From [Phialemoniopsis] sp. UDSM-2020 (taxonomy: Eukaryota; Ascomycota; Sordariomycetes; Thyridiales; Thyridiaceae), in the NCBI GenBank assembly GCA_018873225.1, contig JAEILZ010000001.1, forward strand, positions 3,782,001 through 3,846,000: a stretch of 64,000 nt of DNA, written 5' to 3'. The notes beneath the pieces are model-generated. The model saw nothing but the letters and a program-made list of their open reading frames with translations, had not been told where the DNA came from and did not search any database. Position numbers and translations under genes: made by a program. Positions within the stretch are counted from its first letter, which is position 1. Each line of letters starts with the position of its first letter. Positions 1 to 10,277 of the stretch are shown here, piece by piece.

Positions 1-802
1 TTACGGTCTGTCACTTTTCCAACGGTGGAGAACTCAATCAACGTTGCTCTATCGCGGAGTTTTGGCGTAGCTACCAAGGGCGTCTTGCTTGAGACGCGAT
101 ATTGGCTCCCGCATAGCCGGATTCTCCCCTGTGGCCAGGAATATCTCCCGAACGCCTATAGCCCCATCACTGCTATAGCCCAGTTCTTCAACGCCAGGCA
201 GACTGCCCACGTTTTGCGTGCGTCGATCTCGTTGACCGTGACATTGGTGGTAGGTAGTGTGCTCTCTGTTATACTGCATTCCAACGGCCTCGAAGACGAT
301 CTCTTTAAGGCGGCGTCCAACCAACCAACGCGGGCCGACAAGCCCTCGGCCAAGTGGCTAAAACGGACTGCGATAGATTGTCGACTACGAGGCCCCCATT
401 TCTTAATCTCTTGGTCATGCTGCAGGCATAGCAGTTGGAAGTATTGCCTCGGCGAGCGTCGTTCGTTCATATTTTAAGCAGGCCAGGTGCGCCCCCAAGT
501 GGGTTGCGCCATGGGCAAGGGGGCTAGTCGTCCTCACATTCCAACCCATCACGACCCTCACGCTTGAGGCTGGCGAGCTGGGACCGCCACTTACCAACAT
601 TCCTTCCGCTGGCTACCGCTACCGCAACCTGGGTGTGGACCCCTTGCAGCCCGCGTGTAAGTCGACAGTCGATATATTGTATATATTGTCGCCTCTCTGA
701 CCACATCTATTGCTCCAAGCCCCTTACATTTCTCATCCCTTCTGCAGTCCTTACTTTTCAGTAGAGTCTTTTGTTTCTCCCTTTTCATTGCATTGAGTCA
801 AT
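1..802. other. Left flank and chitinase promoter
   Basis: I recognise no gene here. Overlapping open frames on both strands between about 25 and 477 resemble no family I know and share no consistent splice structure. The 3' part looks like a promoter and leader. It has two tandem 9-bp copies of atatattgt at 672-689, a TATA-like stretch about 115-130 nt before the chitinase start, then a CT-rich leader at about 690-800. Confidence 0.5.
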
Positions 803-2417
803 ATGTTCAGAAAGCTCCTTGCCGTGGCCCCTTTGCTGCTGGCCGCCCCCGTGGCGGCCGCCCCCAAGTTCTTTGAGAGGGATGCTGGCTGTGGTAGTGT
901 CGACGCCGTCACCGAGACTGTATACCAGACCCAGACGGTGTTTGTCAGTTCAGCAGCATCGCCAACGGAGGCATTGAACTCGGGCACAGTGGGTGCTGGT
1001 AAAGAGCATTACAGTCCCGTAGATGGCTACAACTCCACTGGCGCTTCCACGGCTGCTGGTCCTCTTTCAACAGGGACTCAAAGCCCTGGTACGGACACTC
1101 CTGGAGTTGTAGACCACAGCCGTACTTATGAGAGTTCACTTTACTTTACAAACTGGTAAGACTTTGTTCTACCCATGAACATGGAGGGACACGAGTGTTG
1201 ACATTGAATAGGGGTATCTACGGCGCCAACTTCCAGCCTCAGCAGATTCCCGCTAGCAAGGTTACTCGGATATTGTACGCATTTGCGGACATTGCCAGTG
1301 ATGGTGAAGTGTGAGTCTTTCTTTCCGTCTCGAAAGGCCCATGAGCCTCATCATGAGTGTCGCTAATCATGTGGACAGCAAATCCTCGGATACATATGCC
1401 GATCTTGAGAAGCACTACCCCACGGATTCGTGGAATGACCAGGGCAAGAATGCCTATGGTTGCATCAAGCAGATTTTCCTGCTGAAGAAGCAGAACCGCA
1501 ACATGAAGGTGCTTCTCTCCATCGGTGGATGGACCTACTCACCCAAGTTCGCCCCCGTCGCTGCTACCGAGGCCGGTCGCCAAAAGTTCGCACAGAGCGC
1601 GGTCAAGCTGGTCGCCGACTGGGGCTTTGACGGCATCGACATTGACTGGGAGTACCCGGCCAACGCCAACGAAGCTCAGGACTTCATCAAGCTACTCCAG
1701 GCCTGCAGGCAGGAGCTGGACAGCTACGCGCAGAAGAACGCCCCCAACTACCACTTCCTCATCACCGTCGCCAGCCCGGCGGGTCCCACCAACTACAACA
1801 ACATGGACATGAAGGGCATGGACCCCTACGTCGACGCCTGGAACCTGATGGCCTACGACTACGCCGGATCGTGGGACTCGACCTCGGGCCACCAGGCCAA
1901 CATCTACACCAACACGGAGAACGAGGCCGCCACCAAGTTCAGCACGGAGCAGGCCGTCAAGGACTACCTGGCCAAGGGCATCGAGGGCAGCAAGATCATG
2001 ATGGGCCTGCCGCTGTACGGCCGCTCCTTCGAGTCGACCAACGGCATCGGCCAGACGTACAACGGCGTCGGCGCGGGCACCATCCAGTCCGGCGTGTGGC
2101 TGTACAAGGACCTGCCCAAGTCGGGCGCCCAGGAGGTGTACGACAACGTGGCCAAGGCAAGCTACAGCTACGACCAGGGCAGCAAGGAGCTCATCAGCTA
2201 CGACAACGTCAAGTCGGCCGTCGAGAAGACGTCGTACATGTCGAGCCGGGGCCTCGGCGGAGCCGTCTTCTGGGAGGCCAGCGGCGACCGCTCCGACGAG
2301 CAGAGCCTCGTCGGCACGGTGGCCAAGCAGCTCGGCAAGCTGGGCAGCGAGCAGAACCTGCTGAGCTACCCGGCCAGTCAGTACGACAACATTCGGGCGG
2401 GCATGCCTGATGCATAG
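803..2417 (+). CDS. Secreted GH18 chitinase (fungal class V)
   Basis: Predicted endochitinase that cleaves beta-1,4-N-acetylglucosamine chains of chitin outside the cell. Exons are 803-1155, 1212-1310 and 1379-2417, joined in frame to give 496 aa. Residues 1-20 form a signal peptide (basic start, Leu/Ala core, cut after AAA). About 95 residues follow that are rich in Ser, Thr and Gly and look like a linker or propeptide. The TIM-barrel domain begins near residue 115 (YFTNWGIYGANFQPQ). The family motif DGIDIDWE lies at about residues 235-242, with Glu242 the expected proton donor, preceded by the SIGGWTYS strand. The barrel closes with the GGAVFWEASGD strand. No chitin-binding module follows. 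Related fungal chitinases (Chit42/ech42 type) usually have a much shorter N-terminus, so the long Ser/Thr stretch is the odd feature. Role could be wall remodelling, autolysis or attack on other fungi. Confidence 0.93.
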
Positions 2418-3224
2418 TTGTCTTGCTTTCTTACCCTCTCGTGCGCATTTTTGCTTCTCCTGACCCTCGTATATAGACGGGAATCAGCATTTAGGGACTG
2501 TGTTTATGTTTTGTATATATCTGGGATCTGCCTTTTTCATCTTGGGAACACAAATCGGCGTTTTGTTACCGGCTGGGTTGCTGTGGATCTTTTTTCTCTC
2601 CGTATATGTCGCATTATCTACGAAGGCATGGAACCACGATAGACATGTTTTTTGTTACGAAAGCGTCTGGGTAGCGATATCTGTGAATACAAAAGAATTT
2701 CGATTAGACTCAACTTCTCGCTGTCTGAAACGATATGCAGTGATTTTCTGGAAAGAAGGCCTTACGCTTTGGCAGCTTCACCGCGGCCATTAGATCTATA
2801 AGCCTGATCTGGAGCGACTTACACAGTCGAGGCAAAATCCTCTTCTTGATTCTGTATCGAGCACTTCACGAAGCGGACTGTCTCACTGTCTAGATTTTGA
2901 GCTCAGTGAAATTACTGCTTTCATCTTCGTGAAGAGAATTTAGACGGTTCAGTCACATTATGCTGTTCTGAACGGATGGGCAACGGACATTTGAATCGCC
3001 AGCAAGCTCCACAATCATCTCGCAGCGGCCGCCAACATCAGGTTTTCTAACCCATTGCAACAAAAGCACTCACCCACGTGTCGTTGCAAAACTGAGTAAT
3101 CTTCTCATTCAAAGAAGTTCGAGCTTGAGTTTCCTCATTTCTTCACTTTGATTCATTTCCCTCTTTCTAAAAACACTAAATCTTCTCTATCGGGGGTAAA
3201 TTCTGGGTGGACATCTTCAAAGCC
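2418..3224. other. Intergenic: chitinase 3' end and DUF202 gene promoter
   Basis: No credible reading frame. A CACGTG E-box core lies at 3075-3080, about 145 nt before the next start codon. A pyrimidine-rich leader runs from about 3125 to 3180. Confidence 0.5.
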
Positions 3225-3779
3225 ATGCTGTCGCGAATACAGCGGTGGTTCATGCCGCCGACCTACCGCAACACGGGCTCGGTCGCCCGCGACCACCTCG
3301 CCTCGGAGCGCACCTTCCTGGCCTGGATGCGCACGGGTCTGGGGTTCGTCGCCTTCGGCATCGCCGTCGAGCGCTTCCAGCAGCTCGACCTCGAGGGCAT
3401 GCTCGAGCGCTTCCTGGGGGACAAGCACCCGCGGCACGACAGCGAGGCCGAGAATACCCGCAGCGAGCGCAGGCACGACGAGGCGCAGTCGCGCGTGCTC
3501 GTCGTCTCGCTGCTCGCGCTCGGCGCGGGGTCCATCCTGTACGGCGGCGGGCGGTACTTTGGCAACCTGCGCCGGCTCGAGGCGGGCCAGTTCACGCCGG
3601 CGTACAACGGGGCGGCGATACTGGCTGCCTCGGTGGCCGGGATGGCGGGCGGCGTGGGCGGCAGCGCGATGCGCAGGGGGTGGGAGAGGCAGAGGCGGAG
3701 GGAGTGGGAGTGGGAGCAGGAGAGGAGGGAGTGGAGGGAATGGAAAGAGAGGGAGCAAAAGGCTCAGGGGTCGCGGTGA
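3225..3779 (+). CDS. DUF202-domain membrane protein
   Basis: Small integral membrane protein of 184 aa without introns. The first in-frame ATG is 3225. The same frame is open slightly upstream, but only from a GTG, which is not expected to start translation in a fungus. The N-terminal half carries the DUF202 signature: an ARDHLASERTFLAWMRT stretch leading into a first membrane segment, then a hydrophilic, charged loop, a second segment (VLVVSLLALGAGSILYGGG) and a third (AAILAASVAGMAGG). The C-terminus is an Arg/Glu/Trp-rich tail that repeats short E-W-E/R-R-E units. DUF202 occurs in bacterial YidH proteins and as the membrane part of yeast VTC polyphosphate proteins. This protein lacks SPX and catalytic VTC domains, so a polyphosphate role is not shown. 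Function unknown. Confidence 0.85.
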   Translation: MLSRIQRWFMPPTYRNTGSVARDHLASERTFLAWMRTGLGFVAFGIAVERFQQLDLEGMLERFLGDKHPRHDSEAENTRSERRHDEAQSRVLVVSLLALGAGSILYGGGRYFGNLRRLEAGQFTPAYNGAAILAASVAGMAGGVGGSAMRRGWERQRRREWEWEQERREWREWKEREQKAQGSR

Positions 3780-4532
3780 GGGTCACGATGGTGAGGCTTG
3801 TGGAGGCTTGGGTTGACGATGTTGGACTGGTCACGGCTCACTGGGGCGGTTCTGGTCTTACGAAGGCTTGTGATCAGAGCTGAGTTGCAGGAATGGTTTC
3901 ATGTTACCTGATGGGTTGTACAAAACAATCACGAGACAGTGGCTGAGAAGGGAAGCCGTTGTCGTCTTGTCGAGGAGATGACCTCTCTATCGGAACTGGA
4001 GAATCTCACTGCGACAGTGCGTGAGAAGGGGTCAATAGATTATACACTACAATGTATTTTACTTTAGAAGATGCAGGCTTTACGATGTAAAGCCTCCTTA
4101 TATAAACACTTTACTCGAAAAATAACCACATATCAACGGGTGAGGACCCCAATGTTGAGTGAGCTACTACATGAGAACTTTGAGAAGAAATGCCCGGGCA
4201 CTGCGATCCAGTGGTGCCCGCTGAGAGCGCCCCCAGATTTACAATTTGGGGGCTCTTTGGCGCCACTTTTGCAGTGACTCAATAGCGGACTCGGGCGGAA
4301 GAAATTTGTGGGGCTGACCAACTAGAACCCGTCGATAAGGCTGGCGATGCCGAAAAGGGAACTCAAATTTTGTCGCCGATGAGGAAGCGCTGTTTAAAGA
4401 AACCAAGTCATTCTTGGACACAGCAACTCAACTTTCGCCAAAGTGAAATCTCTGAGCGGCCCGTGAGAGCCTGGTTCCTAAGAAGTATATTCCAGCTCAT
4501 TTGAGATCACTCAGCCACACGCCTGCCACACA
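3780..4532. promoter_or_regulatory. Intergenic with ADE2 upstream region
   Basis: No gene seen. The ADE2 5' region contains a perfect TGACTCA at 4275-4281, about 250 nt before the start codon, and a weaker ATCACTCA close to the ATG (about 4505-4512). Confidence 0.55.
4275..4281. promoter_or_regulatory. TGACTCA: candidate Gcn4/CPC1 site upstream of ADE2
   Basis: This is a perfect 7-bp match to the bZIP site bound by yeast Gcn4 and its filamentous-fungal counterpart CPC1/CpcA. In yeast, purine genes are induced through Gcn4 and Bas1 at such sites. Its position relative to ADE2 is right, but occupancy is inferred only. Confidence 0.5.
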
Positions 4533-6547
4533 ATGGCCAAGAAACCGATCATCGGCCTGCTGGGTGGAGGCCAGCTCGGCCGCATGCTCTGCGAGGCTGC
4601 CGGCCCGCTGGGTATCGACATCGCCGTCTTGGACGAGGAGAAGGCCCCCGCCAAGCACGCCGCCAACCTGCACGGTCTGCACGCCACAGGCTCCTTCAAG
4701 GACCCTGCCCGTATCCGCGAGCTCGCCTCCCGGAGTGACGTCCTCACCGTCGAGATCGAGCACGTCGACACGGACGTGCTTGAAGACATCGCCACCAACG
4801 GCGTCGTCCCTGCCGGAGCCCCCGCTGGCTCTGCTAAGAGGAGGATCCCCGTGCACCCCTCATGGAAGACCTTGCGTCTGATCCAAGACAAGTTCCTGCA
4901 GAAAGAGCACTTCCGTGAGCGCGGCCTGCCCATCGCCGAGCAGATGGCCATTGGCTCCGGTGACTCAATGCTGGCGTCCCTCAAGGGTGCGGGTCAGAAG
5001 TTTGGATATCCCTACATGCTAAAGGTGGGTTCACAGGCTAGATTCATGGGGTGACAGGGCTTGCGGCGATACTAACTCACTTTCACTGCAGGCTCGCAAG
5101 GGTTCGTATGATGGAAGGGGCAACTTCAAGGTCAGCAGCGAGGCAGACTTTGAGCAGGCAATCCAAGAGCTGGGAAGCCTGCCTCTGTACGCCGAAAAAT
5201 GGTGCGAGTTCGTCAAGGAGTTGGCTGTCATGGTCGTGCGGACTGAGGACGACGACGGCAACCTCAAGGCACTCACACCCTACCCAGCCGTGGAGACGGT
5301 GCACCAGGACAGCATCTGCACAAAGACGTTTATGCCACCGAGGGCCGTCGATGACACCGTCAGTGCAGAGGCCCAAAAGGTTGCCTCGAAAGTCATCGGC
5401 TCTATCTGGGGCCGCGGTGTTTTCGCTGTCGAGATGTTCCTGCTGAAGGATGGTGAGCTTACCTGATTATTGTTCTTGTTGCCCTCCATCCAGACTGACC
5501 ATATCCAGGCACAATACTCGTCAATGAGGTCGCTCCCAGGCCGCACAACTCCGGTCACTACACTATCGAGGCAGTACCGTACATGTCACAGTACAAGGCA
5601 CAGCTCTACGCCATTCTAGATCTGCCGATGCCGAAGGTCATCCAGCCAAGGGTTTCCGCGGCGATCATGCTCAACATCCTTGGTGGCGCCGCCAGGGACT
5701 CTCACGACAAGCTCGTCGACCTGGCTGAGCGGACAACCGACCAGGATATGGACGTTTACCTTCACCTGTACGGCAAGGAGTCCAAGCCCTCCAGGAAAAT
5801 CGGCCACATCACCCTCACCGGTTTCTCCTCCATCCACGACTTAGAGAAGAGCTCGGAGTCCCTGACAACCCTGGTCGATGACATCAGGCTCGAGCGTGTC
5901 CAAGCTGCCAGCAAGTCTCTCCGGCCCCAGGAGGCCCCCAAGGCACAGAAGCCCGCCGCCGGCAAGGCCATGGTCCTGGTGACCATGGGCTCGGACTCGG
6001 ATCTGCCCGTCCTCAAGGCTGGTCTGGACATCCTCGAGGACTTTGGAGTCGACTACGAGATCAACATCACCTCTGCGCACCGGACGCCCTCCTACATGGG
6101 CGAGGTCGCTGCCGCGGCCGCTGAACGCGGTCTGAAGGTCATCATTGCCGCCGCCGGCGGTGCGGCGCACCTGCCGGGCATGATGGCTTCGCACACGCCG
6201 CTGCCCGTCATCGGTGTCCCTGTCAAGGCCACCCACCTTGACGGACAGGACAGTCTGCTCAGCATTGTTCAGATGCCGGTAAGTTTAAGTACTGTTTGAC
6301 GCCCCTTCGAAGCACGGTTTTACTAACTGCTCATGTACAGAGGGGAGTCCCCGTCGCCACCGTGGGTATCAACAACTCGACCAACGCTGCGCTGCTGGCC
6401 ATTCGTATCCTGGGCTCACACTACCCCGAGTACCTCGAGAAGATGAAGCAGTATCAGCAGGGCATGGAGGAGGGCGTCTACGCCAAGGCGGAGAAGCTCC
6501 GCGGCATCGGCTACAAGGCGTATCTGGAGAGCATGGGCAAGAAATAA
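4533..6547 (+). CDS. ADE2: Phosphoribosylaminoimidazole carboxylase (fused PurK-PurE)
   Basis: Converts aminoimidazole ribonucleotide to carboxy-AIR in de novo purine synthesis, in the cytosol. Exons are 4533-5024, 5092-5452, 5509-6278 and 6341-6547, giving 609 aa. The introns are 56-66 nt, and the first has a consensus actaac branch site. The N-terminal ATP-grasp PurK-like part (about 1-400) begins with the [12 protein letters not shown] nucleotide-fold motif and contains [17 protein letters not shown] and [17 protein letters not shown]. The C-terminal PurE-like part (about 438-609) carries [23 protein letters not shown] and [12 protein letters not shown], with SAHRTP contributing the catalytic His expected in this family. 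Domain order and length are those of fungal Ade2. A TGACTCA site lies about 250 nt upstream. The next gene converges with it, 368 nt away. Loss of this gene in fungi classically gives red or pink adenine auxotrophs. Confidence 0.97.
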
Positions 6548-6915
6548 AGTGGCTGAGAAGTCTAGCGGCATCGGGGCTGGATAGGCCATAGTGACTAAAT
6601 GTATCATTTTTTGACATGGCAGCACATCGACGGATGAAGACTATCCCCTTTGAAACACACAGATCTTTTATACATCGAATTGTGTGATGATTCGCCCTGT
6701 CATGTCAACGTGCTCTTGGACATCTACCACAGGCCAAGGTCTTGTAAAAGTTTTATATATATTTGCTATAATCCCTGAAAGAATAAATAAATCGACCAGC
6801 AAAAACGCCTGTGTCTGTATAATGTGTTATATATAGAGGGCCTTATCTACATAACGAGCGTAGAGAAGATTGTGTCTTTTGTCACCCACCATCCACCTCT
6901 CCCCAATCACTCCCC
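6548..6915. other. Convergent 3' region, ADE2 and GPI protein gene
   Basis: AT-rich 3' ends with no reading frame of note. An aataaataaa stretch near 6783-6792 is a plausible plus-strand polyadenylation signal for ADE2, about 235 nt after its stop codon. Confidence 0.5.
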
Positions 6916-8592
6916 TTACAACAAGGCAAACACGGCAACCGCACCAGCCAGCAGCACGCTGCCGATCGACCGAGCCTCGCCCCAGCCCGCACCCGCGTTG
7001 GGGTTCGGGTTGGGGTTCTGCCCGGGCACGTTCGAGGCGCCCGCAGTGCCGGCGCCCGTCTGCGCCACGACCTGGCCCGGGTTGCGCGTCGCCGTAGCGC
7101 CGCCGTTGAGGCCGCCGGCGGGCAGGGTGGCCGTCATGAGCGTCGTGGGCGTGTCCTCGTTGTTGCCCTGGCCCTGGCCGTTGACGTTGCCGGCGCCGGC
7201 CGACTCAGAGGGGAGCGACTCGAGAGGGCCGGTAGCCGATGCGTCGGGGCTGCCGGGCAGGGGCTTGAGCGCCCCCTCGTCGGTCTGGCCCGTGGTCTCC
7301 CCAGTCTGGCCTGTCTCACCGTTTTGGCCTGTCTCACCGGTCTGGCTCGTCTCACCGGTCTGTCCAGCACCGACGGCTCCAGCGGCCGCGCCAGCTCCGG
7401 CTCCGACTGCTGCGCCAGCTCCAGCACCGACCAGGGTTCCGGTTCCGATAGCGCTGCCACCGGAGACAACACCCGTGCCGCCCAGGGGCTGAAGAGTGTT
7501 GGTTCCAGCGACGATGCCCGAGCCGACGGGGCCTGCGACGCCGCCAGTGGCAGCAGCCGTTCCGTTACCTAGAGGGAAAGAAGGAGTCGGGGCGAGGACG
7601 CCAGGCGCCGGGGCCGTGGCGATGGAGACGCTGCCTGTGGACGTTGCGGAGACTGATTCAGTGGTCGCACCGACGAGAGGGGTCAAAGAGCCGACGACGC
7701 CAGCCGCGCTGCTCACGGAGGCGGACGTGCTTGCCACGCCCTCGACCACACCCGCTGAAGCGGAAGCTGAAGCTGAGACCGAAGCGGAAGCAACACCGGA
7801 CGCGATCTGCGAGAACCCCTGGATCGTGCCAGCGCTGGTGGCCACGACAGCCTCCGAGGTCGACACTGCGCCTGCGACCGAGGAGGAGGCCGCAACGGCG
7901 CCCGTGCCAATAGGCTTGAGGGCACCGGCAGCGCCCGTAGCGAGGCCCGGGAGAGGGGCGAGGCTCTGAACAGCACCTGCAGCCGTGGTAGCCACGCCGG
8001 GGAGCGGGGCAAGACTGGCGGCCCCCGTCGAGGCAGCTACGGCACCAGGCACACTGACCACGGAGGCACCAGCCGCACCGGCGGCAGAAGTCGTCTGCAC
8101 CACGGTGGCCAGAATGCTCGATGAGACGGCATCGATCTGGCTCTGGATCTCTGGCGGTGCGCTACCAATGACGTTGGCGCCGTTGGCGATGCTGGGGAGA
8201 GGCTTGAGTCCGCCCTCGGTCTGGGCCTGGAAGCCTGGGAGTTGTCGGAGACCGCCTGCGTTCGCTCCAGCTTCAGCACCGGCACCGACGGAGGCTACTG
8301 CTGTGTTGGCGCCGACTGAGCTCAGGGGCCTGAGGCTGGCGGCGCTGTTGCTGTTGATCTGATTTCCATTCTGCTGCTGCTGCTGCTGTCCTTGCCCCTG
8401 TTGCTGCTGCTGCTGATTGTTACCACCCCGGTTTCCACCATTTCCAGAATTGTTGCCACCATTCACATTGTTTCCTCCATTGTTGTTGTTACCATCGTTG
8501 TTGCCGCCGTTGGCATTCTCGTCCTCCCTGGCGGCGTCGACGAGGGTGGCGGCTAGGAGCAGAGTGACGATCTTGCCCGCTGAGAAACGCAT
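6916..8592 (-). CDS. GPI-anchored cell-wall protein with L-x-P-L-P-G repeats
   Basis: Single-exon protein of 558 aa predicted to be secreted and GPI-anchored. Residues 1-20 form a signal peptide (MRFSAGKIVTLLLAATLVDA). Next comes an Asn/Gly-rich block with N-G-G-N-N repeats, a Gln-rich block, and a long Ala/Gly/Ser/Thr/Val-rich body. The body carries about ten degenerate copies of a short L-x-P-L-P-G motif, for example LKPLPSIANG, LAPLPGVATT, LAPLPGLATG, LKPLPGSPDA. A TGETGQ-type repeat lies at about residues 405-440. The extreme C-terminus is a hydrophobic tail (SVLLAGAVAVFALL) preceded by small residues, as expected for GPI attachment. No enzyme domain is visible. The likely role is wall structure or surface adhesion. 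The function of the repeats is unknown to me. Confidence 0.85.
   Translation of the reverse strand: MRFSAGKIVTLLLAATLVDAAREDENANGGNNDGNNNNGGNNVNGGNNSGNGGNRGGNNQQQQQQGQGQQQQQQNGNQINSNSAASLRPLSSVGANTAVASVGAGAEAGANAGGLRQLPGFQAQTEGGLKPLPSIANGANVIGSAPPEIQSQIDAVSSSILATVVQTTSAAGAAGASVVSVPGAVAASTGAASLAPLPGVATTAAGAVQSLAPLPGLATGAAGALKPIGTGAVAASSSVAGAVSTSEAVVATSAGTIQGFSQIASGVASASVSASASASAGVVEGVASTSASVSSAAGVVGSLTPLVGATTESVSATSTGSVSIATAPAPGVLAPTPSFPLGNGTAAATGGVAGPVGSGIVAGTNTLQPLGGTGVVSGGSAIGTGTLVGAGAGAAVGAGAGAAAGAVGAGQTGETSQTGETGQNGETGQTGETTGQTDEGALKPLPGSPDASATGPLESLPSESAGAGNVNGQGQGNNEDTPTTLMTATLPAGGLNGGATATRNPGQVVAQTGAGTAGASNVPGQNPNPNPNAGAGWGEARSIGSVLLAGAVAVFALL
7208..8340 (-). repeat. Degenerate L-x-P-L-P-G peptide repeats in the GPI protein
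   Basis: About ten imperfect copies of a six-residue core are spread over some 375 residues with irregular spacing, so they are not a tandem microsatellite. The hydrophobic, Pro-containing core stands out from the Ala/Gly/Ser background. Confidence 0.7.
7281..7366 (-). repeat. 18-nt tandem repeat encoding TGETGQ-type units
   Basis: About five imperfect 18-nt units encode G-Q-T-G-E-T variants (including SQTGET and GQNGET) within the GPI protein gene. The repeat is likely to vary in copy number between strains. Confidence 0.75.
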
Positions 8593-10277
8593 CTTTGCTG
8601 ATGTAAGAGGTCCGATATGGGAAATACTCGCAGTTGGATGTGTATAGATCGATTAGGAAGAGGATAGAAAAAGAGCCGAGCAACTAGGCTGGCAAAGTCG
8701 AATCGAATACCGTCAAGGCGTAAGGTAGCAAATAAAGAGTGATATCAAACTATCCTGCCCAGCAGTTCACGAAGTGAAAGAAGAGGAAACGAAGAGAAAG
8801 AAAGTGGGAAAGGGAAGGCGAGAAGAGCGAAACGGAGGCAAGAGAGCGAACACCAGCAATACCAGTCTGATACTAGGAGAAGAAAAGGGAAGGGAAGGGA
8901 GAGTGACACGCAAAACCCGGGTTGGCGGACGGATATATTGCACGCGGGACAGCCATCGTGTGGATGTGCTACAGCCGCAGTCTGAGGCAACTTCATGCCA
9001 GGTGACTGGACGTCATCCTCTGTTTGGGACCGAGATTTCCTCCCAAGGGCCAGGCCAGGCCACGACACCCTTGTTCCTCAGCCCTCGGGATATAGGGACC
9101 CCGCGAGGCTTCTGCAACAGAAGCCATCGAAGCAGGTACCCTTAATTGACCCTGTCTGCCCAGCGGGCGGCGGGCTTGCAAAGGTCGGTCTCAGGTCCAC
9201 TGTCAACAACGGTCTTCTCCGTGTACACCCCAGTCAAGAGGGCATAAGAAACATGATCTGGACCTTCCAGCCAATAGCGGGCTCACAGGGCCGTGGTCAA
9301 AACATCACCTCACAAGTCTACTCCGTACGCAGTGACTAGATGGCACCTAGACGATGCGGTGAACGGGGACCAAAGCTGCCTCACTACCTTGTAGCTGGGC
9401 GCAGGCGAGATTCGTCCAGGAGAAGGGAGTCCTTGGAAGGGATCTTGTCGCCGCACTATTCCAGTCCAGGAGTCTTGGCTCCTGGGAGCGAGAGACAGGG
9501 GGTGGCCTTAAAGTTCAAGATAGGCTCAAGCCGTCGATGTGGGTGACAGGTCAGGGGGGAACATTGCAGTGATTGCTTTTGCATGCTGTTCCAGTCGGTA
9601 GATCTCAGCTTTATCCGTTCATGCTCCGGCTTGGAAACTGAGATCTTGGGGGGTTTGTTCCTGTCGCAGTGCTGTAGAGCAGTGTGTTGTGTGGTTGTTT
9701 AGTTGAAGTGTGGTCCGAGCTGAGGCTCTGAGACGAAGCCCTGTCGCTGCTGAAACTCGCCTGCACCTCCGCCAAGAAGCCCAAGTCTGGATGATCTAAG
9801 CACAATCACACGATCGCTTAGCATGGAGCAATTCTTTGTTTGGAAAACATAGACTGACCATTCATTAGTCACCGAAGTGAAGAGTGAAAGTTCGGTAATT
9901 GGGCTAACATCGTCCAGCCTTGAATTAGAGCCCGGCCGTAACAGCATCCCCCGATTGTTGAGCTTACAACACTGGAGCTCGAATTTGGTCACTGATATCT
10001 GGATAATTCCATTGTAAACCCCATATGGCATGAGAGCCCGAATTCATTCACCGATACACCAAAGAGGTAATAAAGAAAAAATATGTTGGAAGACCGCACT
10101 CCATCGCTGCCGACATCGTGGAGCGAGACCATAGATGATTATCTCGACGCCCCCTTTTCCAGTAGTACAAATTGATATAAAAAAAACAACCTTTGAACTG
10201 TAGACCACCCGCAATATTCGTGACCAAGTCTCCTCCCCTCCCATATCAATCCTCTACCACCTACGTCATGAGCTAAG
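8593..10277. other. Long intergenic region with GPI-gene promoter
   Basis: No convincing gene over 1.7 kb on either strand. The region at 8765-8905 is strongly purine-rich on the plus strand, so CT-rich on the strand of the GPI gene, as in many fungal promoters. The rest (about 9000-10270) holds only short frames without recognisable families. The last part contains the 3' end of the SSR4 gene. Confidence 0.5.

Noticed and set aside
25..477. Overlapping open frames on both strands at the left edge (plus 25-477; minus 49-324 and 156-470)
   Set aside because: They resemble no family I know, overlap each other in different frames, and have no splice signals that join them sensibly. A broken gene remnant is possible but not supportable.
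3207..3224. Longer N-terminus for the DUF202 protein
   Set aside because: The upstream start would be a GTG. The first ATG is 3225 and keeps the whole domain.
3153..3883. Alternative long frames on both strands over the DUF202 gene
   Set aside because: GC-rich shadows with Arg/Ala/Pro bias. Only the frame at 3225-3779 shows a known domain and membrane segments.
4533..8592. Biosynthetic or functional cluster of chitinase, ADE2 and wall protein
   Set aside because: The genes serve unrelated processes and are not co-oriented. Ordinary gene order is the simpler reading.
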